A stretch of 62,479 nucleotides of DNA from Thermoleophilia bacterium (GCA_025936995.1 JAICSH010000007.1:1-62479); one strand, 5' to 3'; counted from the stretch's first letter, positions 32,786 through 41,789 are shown. The notes: generated by a model not told the origin, from the sequence alone. Numbers and translations are program-made.

Positions 32786-33523
32786 GTGGCTGCTCTCGAC
32801 CTCACCGGCAAGCGCGCGATCGTGACCGGCGCCTCGTCCGGCATCGGCCGCGCGACCGCGGCAGCGCTTGCGGCCGCGGGCGTGCGGGTGGTGGGAGGCG
32901 CGCGACGCGTCGAGCGGCTCGAGACCGAGGTCGCGCTGGAGCTGGACGTGAGCGACGCCGCGAGCTGCGAGCGGTTCGTCGCGGAGGCGCTCGAGCGGCT
33001 CGGCGGCCTCGACATCCTCGTCAACAACGCGGGCCTCGCACTCGGCCGCGCGCCGTTCGACGAGTCGACCGAGGAGGACGAGGCTCCGGTCCTCGCGGTC
33101 AACGTCGCCGGCCTGATCCGGATGACACGGCTCTGCCTGCCGCACTTCGGAGACTGGGGCCACATCGTGAACATGGGGTCCGTCGCCGGCCGCCAGGCCT
33201 ACGAGAACGGCGCCCTCTACGTCACGTCGAAGTTCGCCGAGCGCGGCTTCACGTACGCCCTGCGCGAAGACCTCCTCGGCCGTCCGGTCCGCATCACGAC
33301 GATCGACCCGGGGCTCGTCGAGACCGACTTCTCGCTCGTCCGCTTCAAGGGGGACGAGGAGAAGGCCGCTGCCGTCTATCGCGGCGTCGACGCGATGCAG
33401 CCGGACGACATCGCCGAGTGCATCCTCTTCGCCCTCACCCGTCCCTGGCACGTGAACGTCGACGAGATCGTCGTCAAGGCGCGCAACCAGTCTTCCGGGG
33501 GGCGCATCCTGCGGGACGAATGA
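32786..33523 (+). CDS. Short-chain dehydrogenase/reductase (SDR)
   Basis: A 245-residue NAD(P)-dependent oxidoreductase. The cofactor loop TGASSGIG is at residues 14-21, NNAG at 80-83, and the catalytic set Ser132, Tyr145 and Lys149 (YVTSK) is complete. After the active site, DPGLVETDFSLVRF and the end segment LFALTRPWHVNVDEIVVKA resemble the YdfG/serine dehydrogenase branch, which oxidises short hydroxy acids such as serine or 3-hydroxypropionate. GTG start; the stop overlaps the formyltransferase gene (ATGA). The substrate is not certain. Confidence 0.92.
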   Translation: MAALDLTGKRAIVTGASSGIGRATAAALAAAGVRVVGGARRVERLETEVALELDVSDAASCERFVAEALERLGGLDILVNNAGLALGRAPFDESTEEDEAPVLAVNVAGLIRMTRLCLPHFGDWGHIVNMGSVAGRQAYENGALYVTSKFAERGFTYALREDLLGRPVRITTIDPGLVETDFSLVRFKGDEEKAAAVYRGVDAMQPDDIAECILFALTRPWHVNVDEIVVKARNQSSGGRILRDE

Positions 33524-34401
33524 GCTTGCGCGTCGTCATCGTGACGCGCATCCCACCCGTGCTCGCCGGCTTCGACGCGGTCGTCCGGGAGGCGGGGCAC
33601 GAGCCGGTCGCGCTCCTGACGATGCGGAACGTTGACGGGCGGTACGGCCCTCTCGCGATGACCGAGGAGCTCGTGATGGGCGCCGCCGCGGAGCTCGACG
33701 TCCTCCTTCCTGCGCGCCGGAGCACGATTGCTCCGCTCCTCGCGTCCGTCCAGCCGGATCTCGTCGTCTGCATGGGCTTCCCGTGGAAGATCCCGGCCGA
33801 TGCGCTCGCGGTGCCGAGCCTGGGCTGGCTCAACGGGCACCCGTCGCTTCTCCCGCGGCACCGCGGCCCGCTGCCCGTCGCGTGGGCGATCCGGGAGGGT
33901 GACGCGGAGATCGGGATCACGTTCCACCGCATGGACGCCGACCTCGACACCGGGCCGATCCTCTCCCAGCGGAGCTTCCCCGTCGGTGAGCTCGAGCCGC
34001 CCGATGTCTTCTTCCCCCGAATGGCGCCGGTCGTGGGCGAGGCGCTCGCGGAGGCGCTCGAGCGGCTGGCGGCCGGCGACGAGGGGACGCCGCAGCCGGA
34101 GGGCGGCGACTACGAGTCCTTCTTCAGCGAGGACGACGCGTGGCTCGACCTCTCGCGACCCGCCGAGGAGGTGCACCGGCTCGCCTGGGCGTGGCGCTAC
34201 GGGATCGCGCTCACCGGGACGCGCGGCGCGCTGCTCGAGCTCGAACGCAGGCCGGTCCGGGTGCTCGCGACCTCCCTCTCCGAGGTCGAGGACGCGCGGC
34301 GGGTCGACTGCGCGGACGCGCCGCTCTGGATCGTCGAGACGGAGGAGCTCAGCGAGGAAGAGGCCAGGAGCTCCAGCGCTCCGGCTCCATCCACGCGCTG
34401 A
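33520..34401 (+). CDS. Formyltransferase family protein (Fmt-like)
   Basis: A 293-residue protein of the formyl-THF-dependent transferase fold. The catalytic triad is visible as Asn105 and His107 in NGHPSLLPRHRG and Asp143 in DADLDTGPIL, followed by a C-terminal domain similar to the end domain of methionyl-tRNA formyltransferase (RPAEEVHRLAWAWRYG). The N-terminus MSLRVVIVTRIPPV is atypical of housekeeping Fmt. Its location after an SDR gene suggests a specialised role, perhaps N-formylation of a metabolite. The last 53 bp overlap, in antisense, a convergent PPOX gene. Confidence 0.87.
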   Translation: MSLRVVIVTRIPPVLAGFDAVVREAGHEPVALLTMRNVDGRYGPLAMTEELVMGAAAELDVLLPARRSTIAPLLASVQPDLVVCMGFPWKIPADALAVPSLGWLNGHPSLLPRHRGPLPVAWAIREGDAEIGITFHRMDADLDTGPILSQRSFPVGELEPPDVFFPRMAPVVGEALAEALERLAAGDEGTPQPEGGDYESFFSEDDAWLDLSRPAEEVHRLAWAWRYGIALTGTRGALLELERRPVRVLATSLSEVEDARRVDCADAPLWIVETEELSEEEARSSSAPAPSTR

Positions 34402-34750
34402 AGCGGCGCGCGGCGCGGTTGTGGAACGGGCCGCCGCCGTACCGGATCGACAGCCGGTCGATGCCGGCGAGATCCGGATCCTCGTCGATCGCGACGATCC
34501 GCCCCAGCAGCGTGACCTGCGCGTACCAGTCGTCGGCTCCGAGGACCGTCAGCGCGACGCCCGGGTTCTCACGCATGTAGCGCAGCCGGAGGCGGCTCTC
34601 GTCCATGTTCAGGAAGACGCGGCCGTCCTCCCAGTCGTACCAGGTGGCGGCGGTGTGGGGGGCGCCGGCCGGGCTCACGGTCGCGACGACGGCCGGATTC
34701 GGCCGTGCGAGGAAGGCGTCGACCTCGGGCGGAACTGGGACGCGCGGCAC
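34349..34750 (-). CDS. PPOX-class F420/flavin-dependent protein
   Basis: A 133-residue split-barrel protein. LARPNPAVVATVSPAGAPHT at the N-terminus and the MRENPGVALTVLG stretch are typical of the F420-dependent (TIGR03618-like) branch of PPOX proteins, small redox enzymes acting on quinones, biliverdin-like or foreign compounds. It is the last gene of the minus-strand run that starts with cystathionine gamma-synthase, 10 bp after the MFS gene. The substrate is unknown. Confidence 0.86.
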   Translation of the reverse strand: MPRVPVPPEVDAFLARPNPAVVATVSPAGAPHTAATWYDWEDGRVFLNMDESRLRLRYMRENPGVALTVLGADDWYAQVTLLGRIVAIDEDPDLAGIDRLSIRYGGGPFHNRAARRFSAWMEPERWSSWPLPR

Positions 34751-34760
34751 GCCGCCGAGC

Positions 34761-35987
34761 CTACTGAGCGGCGGCGGGCACGGCGTCGGTCCCTTCCTCG
34801 AGCCCGACCTCTCGCACGACGCGCAGCCGGATGACGAACAGTGTGCTGGCGACCACCCAGGCGGCCGCGATCGCGAGGTCGGCCTTGAGCCCGATCACCG
34901 TCGAGATCGGGCCTGCGAGCGCATAGCCGGCCGGCAGGAAGACCATCGCCCCCATCCAGCCGTACGACGCGACGCGCGCGAGCTTTTCGGGCGCGACCAT
35001 TCGCTGCAGCGTCGTGTCCCAGACGACGGACCCGAGGGCGAACGCGAACCCGGCTCCGGCCGCCGCCGGCGTGAGCAGCAGGGTCGTGGGATGGAAGGCG
35101 AGGATGAGGTTCTGCACCGCGGTGAGCGTGAAGAGAGCGCCGGTCGCGACGAGCGGTCTCCGGAAACGAACGCGCAATCCGGCGAGCCCGCCGAGCAGTG
35201 AGCCGAGCCCTTCCCCGGTGACGACGAACGCCCACGAGCCGGCGCCGTGCATCGACTGCTTCGCCACGTACGGCCCGAGCACGAAGAACGGCGCGTACGT
35301 GATCAGGAAATAGAGCGAGACGAAGAGGACGAGCACCCAGACCCAGGTCTGCTCGACGAAGGCGCTCCACCCCTCGCGCAGCTCACGCAGGAACCCGGCG
35401 CCGGCGCGGGCGATCGACTCGACGTCGATCCGCGAGAGGAGGGCAGCGCTCGCCGCATACGTGCCTGCGTCCACCAGCAGCGCGGTGCCCGAGCCGATCA
35501 GCGCGACGATCGAGCCGCCGATCGCCGCGCCGAGCGGGAACGCCGCGTACCTGGCGATCGCGAGCAGGCCGTTCGCCTGCTGGAGCTGATCCTCGGGCAC
35601 GACCTCCCGCACGAGCCCGTACGACGCGGGCGAGTAGAAAGCGACCGCCGCGCCGCCGCAGCCCTGGAGCGCGATCAACTCCCAGACCTGCGCGTGGCCG
35701 GAGAGGAGGAGCACGCCCATCGCGGTCCGGACGGCGGTGCTCGCGGTATCGGAGCCGATCATCACGACCCGGCGCGGGAGCCGGTCGCCGACCACTCCGC
35801 CGAAGGCGAGCATCGTCACCTGCGCCAGCGTCCAGGCGGCGAAGCTGAGGCCGACCGCGGTCGCGCCGCCGCCGTTGTCGAGGATCGCGAACGCAACGGC
35901 GATCGGCGCGAGATACGTCCCGACGTACGAAGTCGCCCGCGCCGCGAACAGCAGCCGGAACGCGGGGAGCCCGAACGGAGCGGTCAC
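34761..35987 (-). CDS. MFS transporter (EntS/MFS_3-like)
   Basis: A 408-residue membrane protein with about 12 helices and features of the MFS_3 group: FRLLFAARATSYVGTYLAP at the start, GGVVGDRLPRRVVMIGSD (loop 2-3), and a second-half GRY-less loop LRVRFRRPLVATG. Relatives export siderophores or drugs. It follows the MBL hydrolase gene by 18 bp and precedes the PPOX gene. The substrate cannot be predicted from the sequence. Confidence 0.87.
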   Translation of the reverse strand: MTAPFGLPAFRLLFAARATSYVGTYLAPIAVAFAILDNGGGATAVGLSFAAWTLAQVTMLAFGGVVGDRLPRRVVMIGSDTASTAVRTAMGVLLLSGHAQVWELIALQGCGGAAVAFYSPASYGLVREVVPEDQLQQANGLLAIARYAAFPLGAAIGGSIVALIGSGTALLVDAGTYAASAALLSRIDVESIARAGAGFLRELREGWSAFVEQTWVWVLVLFVSLYFLITYAPFFVLGPYVAKQSMHGAGSWAFVVTGEGLGSLLGGLAGLRVRFRRPLVATGALFTLTAVQNLILAFHPTTLLLTPAAAGAGFAFALGSVVWDTTLQRMVAPEKLARVASYGWMGAMVFLPAGYALAGPISTVIGLKADLAIAAAWVVASTLFVIRLRVVREVGLEEGTDAVPAAAQ

Positions 35988-36005
35988 GCCCGTGATCGTG
36001 ACGCG

Positions 36006-36875
36006 CTACGAGTCGGTTGACAAGCGGGCGCCCCGCTTCTCGGCCCAGCGCCGGAGCCCGCGGTACGACTGCCAGAACGGCATCGCCTGACCGTAGGCGT
36101 CCATGTCCTCCCCGGAGTCGGCGAGCTCGGCGAGCGCGTGCTCGACGAACTCCTCCTCGGTCGCGCCGCCTTCGACCGACTCTGCCCAGTCGTCGAGGGC
36201 GAGGCGGAGCGCGGTCACGTGGCGCCCGACGTCGTCCGCGACGCCGAAATGGACGAGTGCGAGCCGTTCGGGAGCCCGGCGCTCGATCTCGTCGAGCGTC
36301 TCGTGCCACGCCTCGACGTCCACCTCGGGCGGCGGCGTCGGCGGCATGACGAAGCGGCCCGGGAGGACGCGCACGCCGCAGGCGTCGCCCGCGTAGAGCG
36401 TCCCGTCCGGGTCGAGGTAGCAGACGTGATGCGACGCATGGCCGGGGCTCGGGAACCACTCGAGCCCGAGGATGCTTCCGCCGTCGAGCGCGTGGACGTT
36501 CGCCTCCGGCACCGGCGCGAGCTCGCCCCAGAGCGAGTCGAACGTGTCGCCGTAGAGGCGGCGCGCGCTCTTCTCCAGCCGGGACGGATCGACGAGGTGC
36601 GGCGCGCCGATCGGCGAGACGTGCACCTGCAGCGCCGGGTGCTCACGGACGAGAACGCCGGCCGCGCCGGCGTGATCGAGGTGGATGTGACTGAGCAGGA
36701 GGTGGCGGAGGTCGGTGAGTGCGAGGCCGCGGGCTGAGAGCCCGGCCTTGAGCGCGTCGATCGTCGTCGACGGCCCGCAGTCGAAGAGCGCCGGCCCGTC
36801 GTCGGTGTCGAGCAGGTAGCTCGCGATGACCCGCTCGCGGCCGAGGTGGCGGAGGTCGATCGGCTCCGGCGCCAT
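36006..36875 (-). CDS. MBL-fold metallo-hydrolase
   Basis: A 289-residue metallo-beta-lactamase-fold enzyme. The metal motif is HIHLDHAGAAG, followed by the later ligands in SPGHASHHVCYLD, DACGVR and VHFGVADD. Together they form the binuclear metal site of the GloB/ribonuclease-Z-type fold. The C-terminal 80 residues are helical (EEEFVEHALAELADSGEDMD, MPFWQSYRGLRRW), as in a group of single-domain hydrolases with unknown substrate. ATG start two bases after the ppa stop. Confidence 0.9.
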   Translation of the reverse strand: MAPEPIDLRHLGRERVIASYLLDTDDGPALFDCGPSTTIDALKAGLSARGLALTDLRHLLLSHIHLDHAGAAGVLVREHPALQVHVSPIGAPHLVDPSRLEKSARRLYGDTFDSLWGELAPVPEANVHALDGGSILGLEWFPSPGHASHHVCYLDPDGTLYAGDACGVRVLPGRFVMPPTPPPEVDVEAWHETLDEIERRAPERLALVHFGVADDVGRHVTALRLALDDWAESVEGGATEEEFVEHALAELADSGEDMDAYGQAMPFWQSYRGLRRWAEKRGARLSTDS

Positions 36876-36877
36876 CG

Positions 36878-37363
36878 CTATTCGCCCTGGCGCTCGCGCG
36901 CAGTCGCGAGAATCCGGGCCGCCTCGTCGCGGTTACCCCAACCGCGCGTCTCCGTCCGCTTCGACGGCTCGAGGTCCTTGTAGCGCTGGAAGAAGTGCTC
37001 GATCTCGTCGCGCAGCTCGGCGGCGACGTCGTGGATGTCGCGGATCCGCTCGAAGGCGGGGTCGCCATCGGGAACGGCGAGCAGCTTTTCGTCCGGCCCT
37101 TTCTCGTCCTCCATGTGGAAGACGCCGATCGTGCGCACGCGGATCCGGCAGCCGGGGAAGGTGGGGTCGGAGACGAGGACGAGCGCGTCGAGCGGATCGC
37201 CGTCCTCGGCGAGCGTCCCCTCGACGTAGCCGTAGTCGGCGGGATACGCCATCGCGGTGAACAGGCGCCGGTCGAGCACGATCCCGCCGAGCTCCTCGTC
37301 CCACTCGTACTTGTTGCGCGACCCCGAGGGAATCTCGACGAAGACGACCGCCTCGCCGCCCAT
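36878..37363 (-). CDS. ppa: Inorganic pyrophosphatase
   Basis: A 161-residue family I soluble pyrophosphatase that hydrolyses the PPi made by biosynthesis. Signature elements: VFVEIPSGSRNKYEWDEEL, DYGYVEGTLAEDGDPLDALV (containing the Asp cluster for Mg2+), and RDIHDVAAELRDEIEHFF. The length is normal. Its ATG overlaps the stop of the cystathionine gamma-synthase gene by one base (TGATG). It lies two bases before the MBL-hydrolase gene, so all three are co-transcribed. Confidence 0.96.
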   Translation of the reverse strand: MGGEAVVFVEIPSGSRNKYEWDEELGGIVLDRRLFTAMAYPADYGYVEGTLAEDGDPLDALVLVSDPTFPGCRIRVRTIGVFHMEDEKGPDEKLLAVPDGDPAFERIRDIHDVAAELRDEIEHFFQRYKDLEPSKRTETRGWGNRDEAARILATARERQGE

Positions 37364-38508
37364 CAGCGCGAGCGCGCCGCCGCCGGGACGAGCGCCTGCT
37401 CGAGGTCGTCCACGAGATCCGCCGCCGACTCGATCCCCACCGACAGACGGACGAGGTTCGGCGGCGCGGCGAACGGCGCGTCGGCCGTCGCGGCGTGCGT
37501 CATCCGCGCCGGCACCTCGACCAGGCTCTCGACGCCGCCGAGCGACTCCGCCAGCTGGAAGAGCCGCGTGGCCGCGGCGATTCTCTCCGCCTCCTCGGGC
37601 GACTCGGCCAGGAACGAGACCATGCCGCCGAAGTCGCGCATCTGGTGCGCCGCGATCGCGTGGCCGGGATGCGTGGGCAGGCCGGGATAGAGGACGCGTT
37701 CGACGCGAGGGTTCTGTGCGAGCACGGCGGCGATCTCCGCCGCGTTGAGGCAGTGCTGCCGCATCCGCACCGCGAGCGTCTTGATCCCGCGCAGCACGAG
37801 CCAGCAGTCGAACGGCCCCGGCACGGCGCCGAGCGACTTCTGGAGGAAGCGCAGGCGCTCGGCCACGGTCGGGTCGTTCGTCGCCGCGAAGCCGCCGACG
37901 ACGTCGGAATGGCCGCCGAGGTACTTCGTCGTCGAGTGCACGACGACGTCGGCGCCGAGCTCGAGCGGCCGCTGCAGGTACGGGGTCGCGAACGTGTTGT
38001 CGACGACGAGCAGCGCGCCGGCCGCGTGCGCCGCCTCCGCGGCGGCGCGGATGTCGATCACGTTCAGCATGGGGTTCGACGGCGTCTCGATCCAGACCAT
38101 CCGCGTCTGCTCGTCGAGGTGCTCGGCGAGGTTCGTGAAGTCCTCCGCCGGGAGGTAGTCGAAGCGGTAGCCCTTCGGCTCGTAGACCTGCGACGTCATC
38201 CGGTAGACGCCGCCGTAGACGTCCGCGATCAGGACGACGCGGTCGCCGGGATTGAGGAGGTGCATGAGCGTCGTGGTCGCGCCGAGGCCGGAGGAGTAGG
38301 CGACGCCGTGCTCTGCGGACTCGAGCGACGCGAGCGCGGTCTCGAGCGCGTGGCGCGTCGGGTTCGCGACGCGCGAGTAGTCGTAGCCCTTGTGCTCGCC
38401 GACCGCGTCCTGGACGTACGTCGACGTCTGGTAGATCGGCGTGATGATCGCGCCGGTGGCGGGATCCGGCTCCTGGCCCTCGTGGATCGCGCGGGTCTCG
38501 AAGTCCAT
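37363..38508 (-). CDS. Cystathionine gamma-synthase/lyase family PLP enzyme
   Basis: A 381-residue Cys/Met-metabolism PLP enzyme. The cofactor lysine is Lys195 in HSTTKYLGGHSDVVGG. The substrate and cofactor sites include YSRVANPTR, SSGLGATTTLMHLL, ETPSNPMLNV and VDNTFATPYLQ. The ATG at 38508 is chosen because MDFETRAIHEGQEPDPATGA is the family start; the frame runs far upstream only by chance. Synthase and gamma-lyase cannot be told apart with confidence. With the cystathionine beta-synthase at 47038-48426, reverse transsulfuration (homocysteine to cysteine) is likely. First gene of a five-gene minus-strand operon. Confidence 0.93.
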   Translation of the reverse strand: MDFETRAIHEGQEPDPATGAIITPIYQTSTYVQDAVGEHKGYDYSRVANPTRHALETALASLESAEHGVAYSSGLGATTTLMHLLNPGDRVVLIADVYGGVYRMTSQVYEPKGYRFDYLPAEDFTNLAEHLDEQTRMVWIETPSNPMLNVIDIRAAAEAAHAAGALLVVDNTFATPYLQRPLELGADVVVHSTTKYLGGHSDVVGGFAATNDPTVAERLRFLQKSLGAVPGPFDCWLVLRGIKTLAVRMRQHCLNAAEIAAVLAQNPRVERVLYPGLPTHPGHAIAAHQMRDFGGMVSFLAESPEEAERIAAATRLFQLAESLGGVESLVEVPARMTHAATADAPFAAPPNLVRLSVGIESAADLVDDLEQALVPAAARSR

Positions 38509-38531
38509 GCGGCGATTGTAGGCTCGCACGG

Positions 38532-39665
38532 GTGGACGACAGGGAACGCGAGCGGATCGTCGCGCGGTGCGAGCGCTTCGTGAACTCCTGGTCGGCCCCG
38601 CGCGATCCGGCCGAGACGTTTCGTGCGCTCGCCGACCGCGCCGGCGCGCGCCTGGACGTCTACGGCGGCGGCGAGAGCGTGAAGCGGCTCGAGTCGCGCG
38701 TCGCCGGGCTCGTCGGGAAGGAGGCGGCCGTCCTCTTCCCGAGCGGCACGATGGCGCAGCAGGTCGCGGTGCGGATCCTGTGCGACCGCAGCGGCCGCTC
38801 GACCGTCGGCTTCCATCCGCAATGCCATCTCGACGTGCACGAGGAGCGCGGCTACGAGCACCTGCACCGGTTGCACGCACGGCCGATCGGACACCACGAC
38901 CGGCTCCTTGCGCGTACCGACCTCGACGAGGTGAAGGAGCCGCTCGGCGCGCTGCTTCTCGAGCTTCCGCAACGCGATCTCGGCGGGCAGCTGCCCGCGT
39001 GGCGCGACCTGCGCGCGCAGACGACCTGGGCGCGCAGGCACGGTGCCGCGCTGCATCTCGACGGGGCGCGCCTCTGGCAGTGCGGGCCGTTCTACCGGCG
39101 ACCGCTGCCGGAGATCGCGGCGCTGTTCGACACCGTGTACGTCTCGCTCTACAAGGATCTGGAGGGGCTCGGCGGCTGCGTGCTTGCGGGGCCGGAGGAC
39201 GTGATCGAGGAGGCCCGGGTCTGGCGGGTCCGGCACGGAGGCAGGCTCTCGACGTACGAGCCGATGGCGCTCTCCGCGGAGCGCGGTCTCGACGAGATCC
39301 TGCCGCGCATGCCCGCGTTCGTGCGCAAGGCGCGCGAGATCGGAGTCGCGCTCGCCAGGGTCGACGGCGTGGAGGTCGTTCCCGACCCGCCGCAGGTCGC
39401 GATGCTGCACGTCCACGTCCGAGGCGAGCTCGAGCGCCTGAGCGACGCATTGTTCGAGCTGGCGAAGGAGCGGCGGACGCTGATCGCCGGCTACTTCGCG
39501 CCGACCGCGCTGCCGCGCGTGCAGAAGACCGAACTCTCCATCGGAGCGGCGTCTCTCGACGTCCCGACCGCCGAGATCGCGGAGCTCTACGCGGAGCTCG
39601 TCACGCGGGCGGCAAAGAGACGACGGCGCGCCGCGAAGCGGGCGCCGGCGAAGCGGCGGCGCTAG
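38532..39665 (+). CDS. Threonine aldolase-like PLP lyase
   Basis: A 377-residue beta-eliminating-lyase/threonine-aldolase-fold protein with a GTG start, divergent from the cystathionine gene by 23 bp. Landmarks: DVYGGGESVKRLESRVAGL, FPSGTMAQQVAVRI, LHLDGARLWQCG, and the PLP lysine in YVSLYKDLEGLGGC. The expected reaction is cleavage of L-threonine or other beta-hydroxy amino acids to glycine and an aldehyde, but some relatives act on other amino acids. The C-terminus ends in a very basic tail (RRRRAAKRAPAKRRR), unusual for the family and similar to nucleic-acid-binding tails. Confidence 0.87.
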   Translation: MDDRERERIVARCERFVNSWSAPRDPAETFRALADRAGARLDVYGGGESVKRLESRVAGLVGKEAAVLFPSGTMAQQVAVRILCDRSGRSTVGFHPQCHLDVHEERGYEHLHRLHARPIGHHDRLLARTDLDEVKEPLGALLLELPQRDLGGQLPAWRDLRAQTTWARRHGAALHLDGARLWQCGPFYRRPLPEIAALFDTVYVSLYKDLEGLGGCVLAGPEDVIEEARVWRVRHGGRLSTYEPMALSAERGLDEILPRMPAFVRKAREIGVALARVDGVEVVPDPPQVAMLHVHVRGELERLSDALFELAKERRTLIAGYFAPTALPRVQKTELSIGAASLDVPTAEIAELYAELVTRAAKRRRRAAKRAPAKRRR

Positions 39666-40657
39666 GCCTCGATCCGCTCGGCGCCGAGGAACCCGGCGAG
39701 ACTCGCGAGCGGCTCGTCGAGGTCGACCGGCTTCTCGCCCGGCTCCCACCACAGCCCCTTCACCCGCAGCACCTTCTCGCGCCGGTCGAAGACGGGCTCG
39801 ATGCGGCCGGCGAGCCGGTCGCCGTGCAGGATCGGGAGGACGTAGTAGCCGTACTCGCGCTTCGCCGCGGGGACGTACATCTCGAGCCGGTAGCGGAAGC
39901 CCCAGAGCTTCTCGGCGCGCGCGCGGTCGTGGACGAGCCGGTCGAAGGGGGAAAGGAAGGTGACGCGCTCCGGCACCGCGCCGTCCTCGGCTTCCGGGTG
40001 CACGACGAGCCGGCCGCGCTCGAGGCGTATTCCGAGCGAGCGCCAGCGCTTCTCCTCGCGGAGCCGGCGCGCCTTCGGGAGCGGCAGCGTCTCGGTCTCG
40101 GGGTACCAGCGCTCGGCGAGATCCCAGACGCGCTGCTTGCCCTGCCTCCCGACGACGGCGACCTCGCCGCGCGCGCTGAGGCACTCGAGCATCAGGCCCA
40201 TCTTCCGAGCGCCCCACCAGCGGTGCGCCTCGCGGCTGTGGCTCGGCGCGTCCTCGATCTCGCGGGAGAGGAGAGGCCCGCGCTCGCGCAGCTCCTTGAG
40301 GACGTAGCGGCGGTACGCGGCATGCTCCTTCAGCCAGCCGATGATCCGCAGGTCGAGGGGCCGGTCGCGGCGGCGCATGAACGCCTTGAGCATCGGCAGG
40401 TCCTCGATCGGGTAGAGGAAGGCGTCCCACTCGACGAGCTTGCGCTCCTTCCAGAGCAGCCGCTCCAGCTCCGTCGTGTCGACCGGTCCGAGCCGGCTCC
40501 AGAGGACGAGGTGCTGGGGCGGCGCGACGGTGGAGATCGGGTCGAGCTGGAGGAAGCCGAGCCGGCGCACGGTCGCGAGCACGCCGCGCGCGCTGCCGTC
40601 GAGTCCTTGCGCGCGGACCGCGATGCGGCGCGCCTCCTCGACGGGGACCTCACGCAT
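39662..40657 (-). CDS. YcaQ/AlkX-type winged-helix DNA glycosylase, copy 2
   Basis: A 331-residue member of the HTH_42 family, whose studied members excise alkylated bases or unhook interstrand crosslinks. The catalytic-type QLD motif is at residues 37-39 (FLQLDPIS), the pattern described for the AlkX/YcaQ branch (AlkZ has Q-x-Q). Also visible are LVEWDAFLYPIEDLP, an RRYVLKELRERGPL winged-helix region, and the LSPFDRLVHDRARAEKLWGF segment. The ATG at 40657 overlaps the end of the upstream paralogue by eight bases and has GAGGAGG in front. The 5' frame extension is rejected. Confidence 0.9.
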   Translation of the reverse strand: MREVPVEEARRIAVRAQGLDGSARGVLATVRRLGFLQLDPISTVAPPQHLVLWSRLGPVDTTELERLLWKERKLVEWDAFLYPIEDLPMLKAFMRRRDRPLDLRIIGWLKEHAAYRRYVLKELRERGPLLSREIEDAPSHSREAHRWWGARKMGLMLECLSARGEVAVVGRQGKQRVWDLAERWYPETETLPLPKARRLREEKRWRSLGIRLERGRLVVHPEAEDGAVPERVTFLSPFDRLVHDRARAEKLWGFRYRLEMYVPAAKREYGYYVLPILHGDRLAGRIEPVFDRREKVLRVKGLWWEPGEKPVDLDEPLASLAGFLGAERIEA

Positions 40658-41789
40658 GGCGCACCTCCTCGAGCCCGAGGACGCGGGCGAGCCGGGCGGC
40701 GGCACGCTCGAGCTTGGCCTCGACGTTCCCCCGCACGCGCGGCTCCGGGTGGAAGCGGCGGATCTGGAGGACGCCCTCGGCGCGATCGGCCTTGACGTCG
40801 GCCCGGCCGACGATCCGGTCGCCCGCGAGCAGGGGCAGCACGTAGTAGCCGTAGAGCCGCTCGTGCTCCCGCTTGTAGACCTCGATCACGTGCCGGAAGC
40901 CGAAGAGCCGCTCGAGCAGCGGCCGGTCCCAGAGCAGGTTGTCGAACGGGCAGAGGAGGACGGGCGGCGCGGGGTCGCCGTCGAGCTCTGCCGCGGTGTC
41001 GACGTAGAACGGCGGTCCGCCGTCGTCGGCGTCCACCTCGCGCAGGAGGCCCTCGTCGACGAGCGCGAGGACGTGGTGGTGCAGGCGCGCGCGGCCGCCC
41101 TTGAGCCGCCAGTGCTCGCGGATCGCCGGTTCGGTCAGCGCGCCGCGGGCACGGACGGCGAGAAGCGCGAGCGTCCGCAGTGTCTCGTCCTCGTCCGGGA
41201 CGGGCGCGTCGAGGAAGGCGCGGGGGACGACGCGTTCGGCGAGGTCGTAGCGGCGCTGGAACGAGTCGCGGCCCGCGATGACGAGGACGCCGCGGTCCCA
41301 CAGCGCCTCGAGCACCGCCTTTGCGGGCGTGCGGCCCCACATGTCCGTGCTCGTGCGCGTGCCTCCGAAGTCGCGCGAGGCGAGCGGGCCCTCTGCGCGA
41401 ATGCGCTCGAGGACGGGCTCGACGAGCTCCGCATGCTCCCGCAGCGCCCGGTCGTGGATGCCCCAGTGTCCGCTCCCGTCCATCGTGCGGCGGCAGTGCG
41501 GCCAGAGCTCGATCGGCAGGAGGCAGGCCTCGTGCGCCCAGTACTCGAACACGCGGCCGGACGTGAGCAGATCCGGCAGCTCCGCCTCGTCGTAGGCGCC
41601 GATGCGGCTCGTCAGCGTGAGCCGGTGCGCCCGGTCGACGGTCGAGATCGAGTCGAGCTGGACGGCACCGAGGTGTCGGATCGCGCCCTCGAGCTCGCCT
41701 GCCTGAGCCCGCCGGAAGCGTGGCGCATATGCCTGGGTGGAGACCATGAGCCGCCGGATCCCGGCGAGGCTGACCGTGACGGTGGCCAT
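40650..41789 (-). CDS. YcaQ/AlkX-type winged-helix DNA glycosylase, copy 1
   Basis: A 379-residue paralogue of the downstream gene. QLD lies at residues 44-46 (AVQLDSIS), with VFEYWAHEACLLPIELWP, a winged-helix part, LLCPFDNLLWDRPLLERLFGF and YGYYVLPLLAGDRIVGR. The two proteins are clearly related in the N-terminal and C-terminal parts but differ in length. A tandem pair suggests separate lesion specificities. Start: ATG at 41789 or, less likely, 41747 (MVSTQAY). Confidence 0.9.
   Translation of the reverse strand: MATVTVSLAGIRRLMVSTQAYAPRFRRAQAGELEGAIRHLGAVQLDSISTVDRAHRLTLTSRIGAYDEAELPDLLTSGRVFEYWAHEACLLPIELWPHCRRTMDGSGHWGIHDRALREHAELVEPVLERIRAEGPLASRDFGGTRTSTDMWGRTPAKAVLEALWDRGVLVIAGRDSFQRRYDLAERVVPRAFLDAPVPDEDETLRTLALLAVRARGALTEPAIREHWRLKGGRARLHHHVLALVDEGLLREVDADDGGPPFYVDTAAELDGDPAPPVLLCPFDNLLWDRPLLERLFGFRHVIEVYKREHERLYGYYVLPLLAGDRIVGRADVKADRAEGVLQIRRFHPEPRVRGNVEAKLERAAARLARVLGLEEVRHA

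Noticed and set aside
33520-34401. Housekeeping methionyl-tRNA formyltransferase (fmt)
   Set aside because: The core fits the fold, but the N-terminus is atypical and the gene pairs with an SDR gene, not with def or rsmB; a specialised formyltransferase is the safer call.
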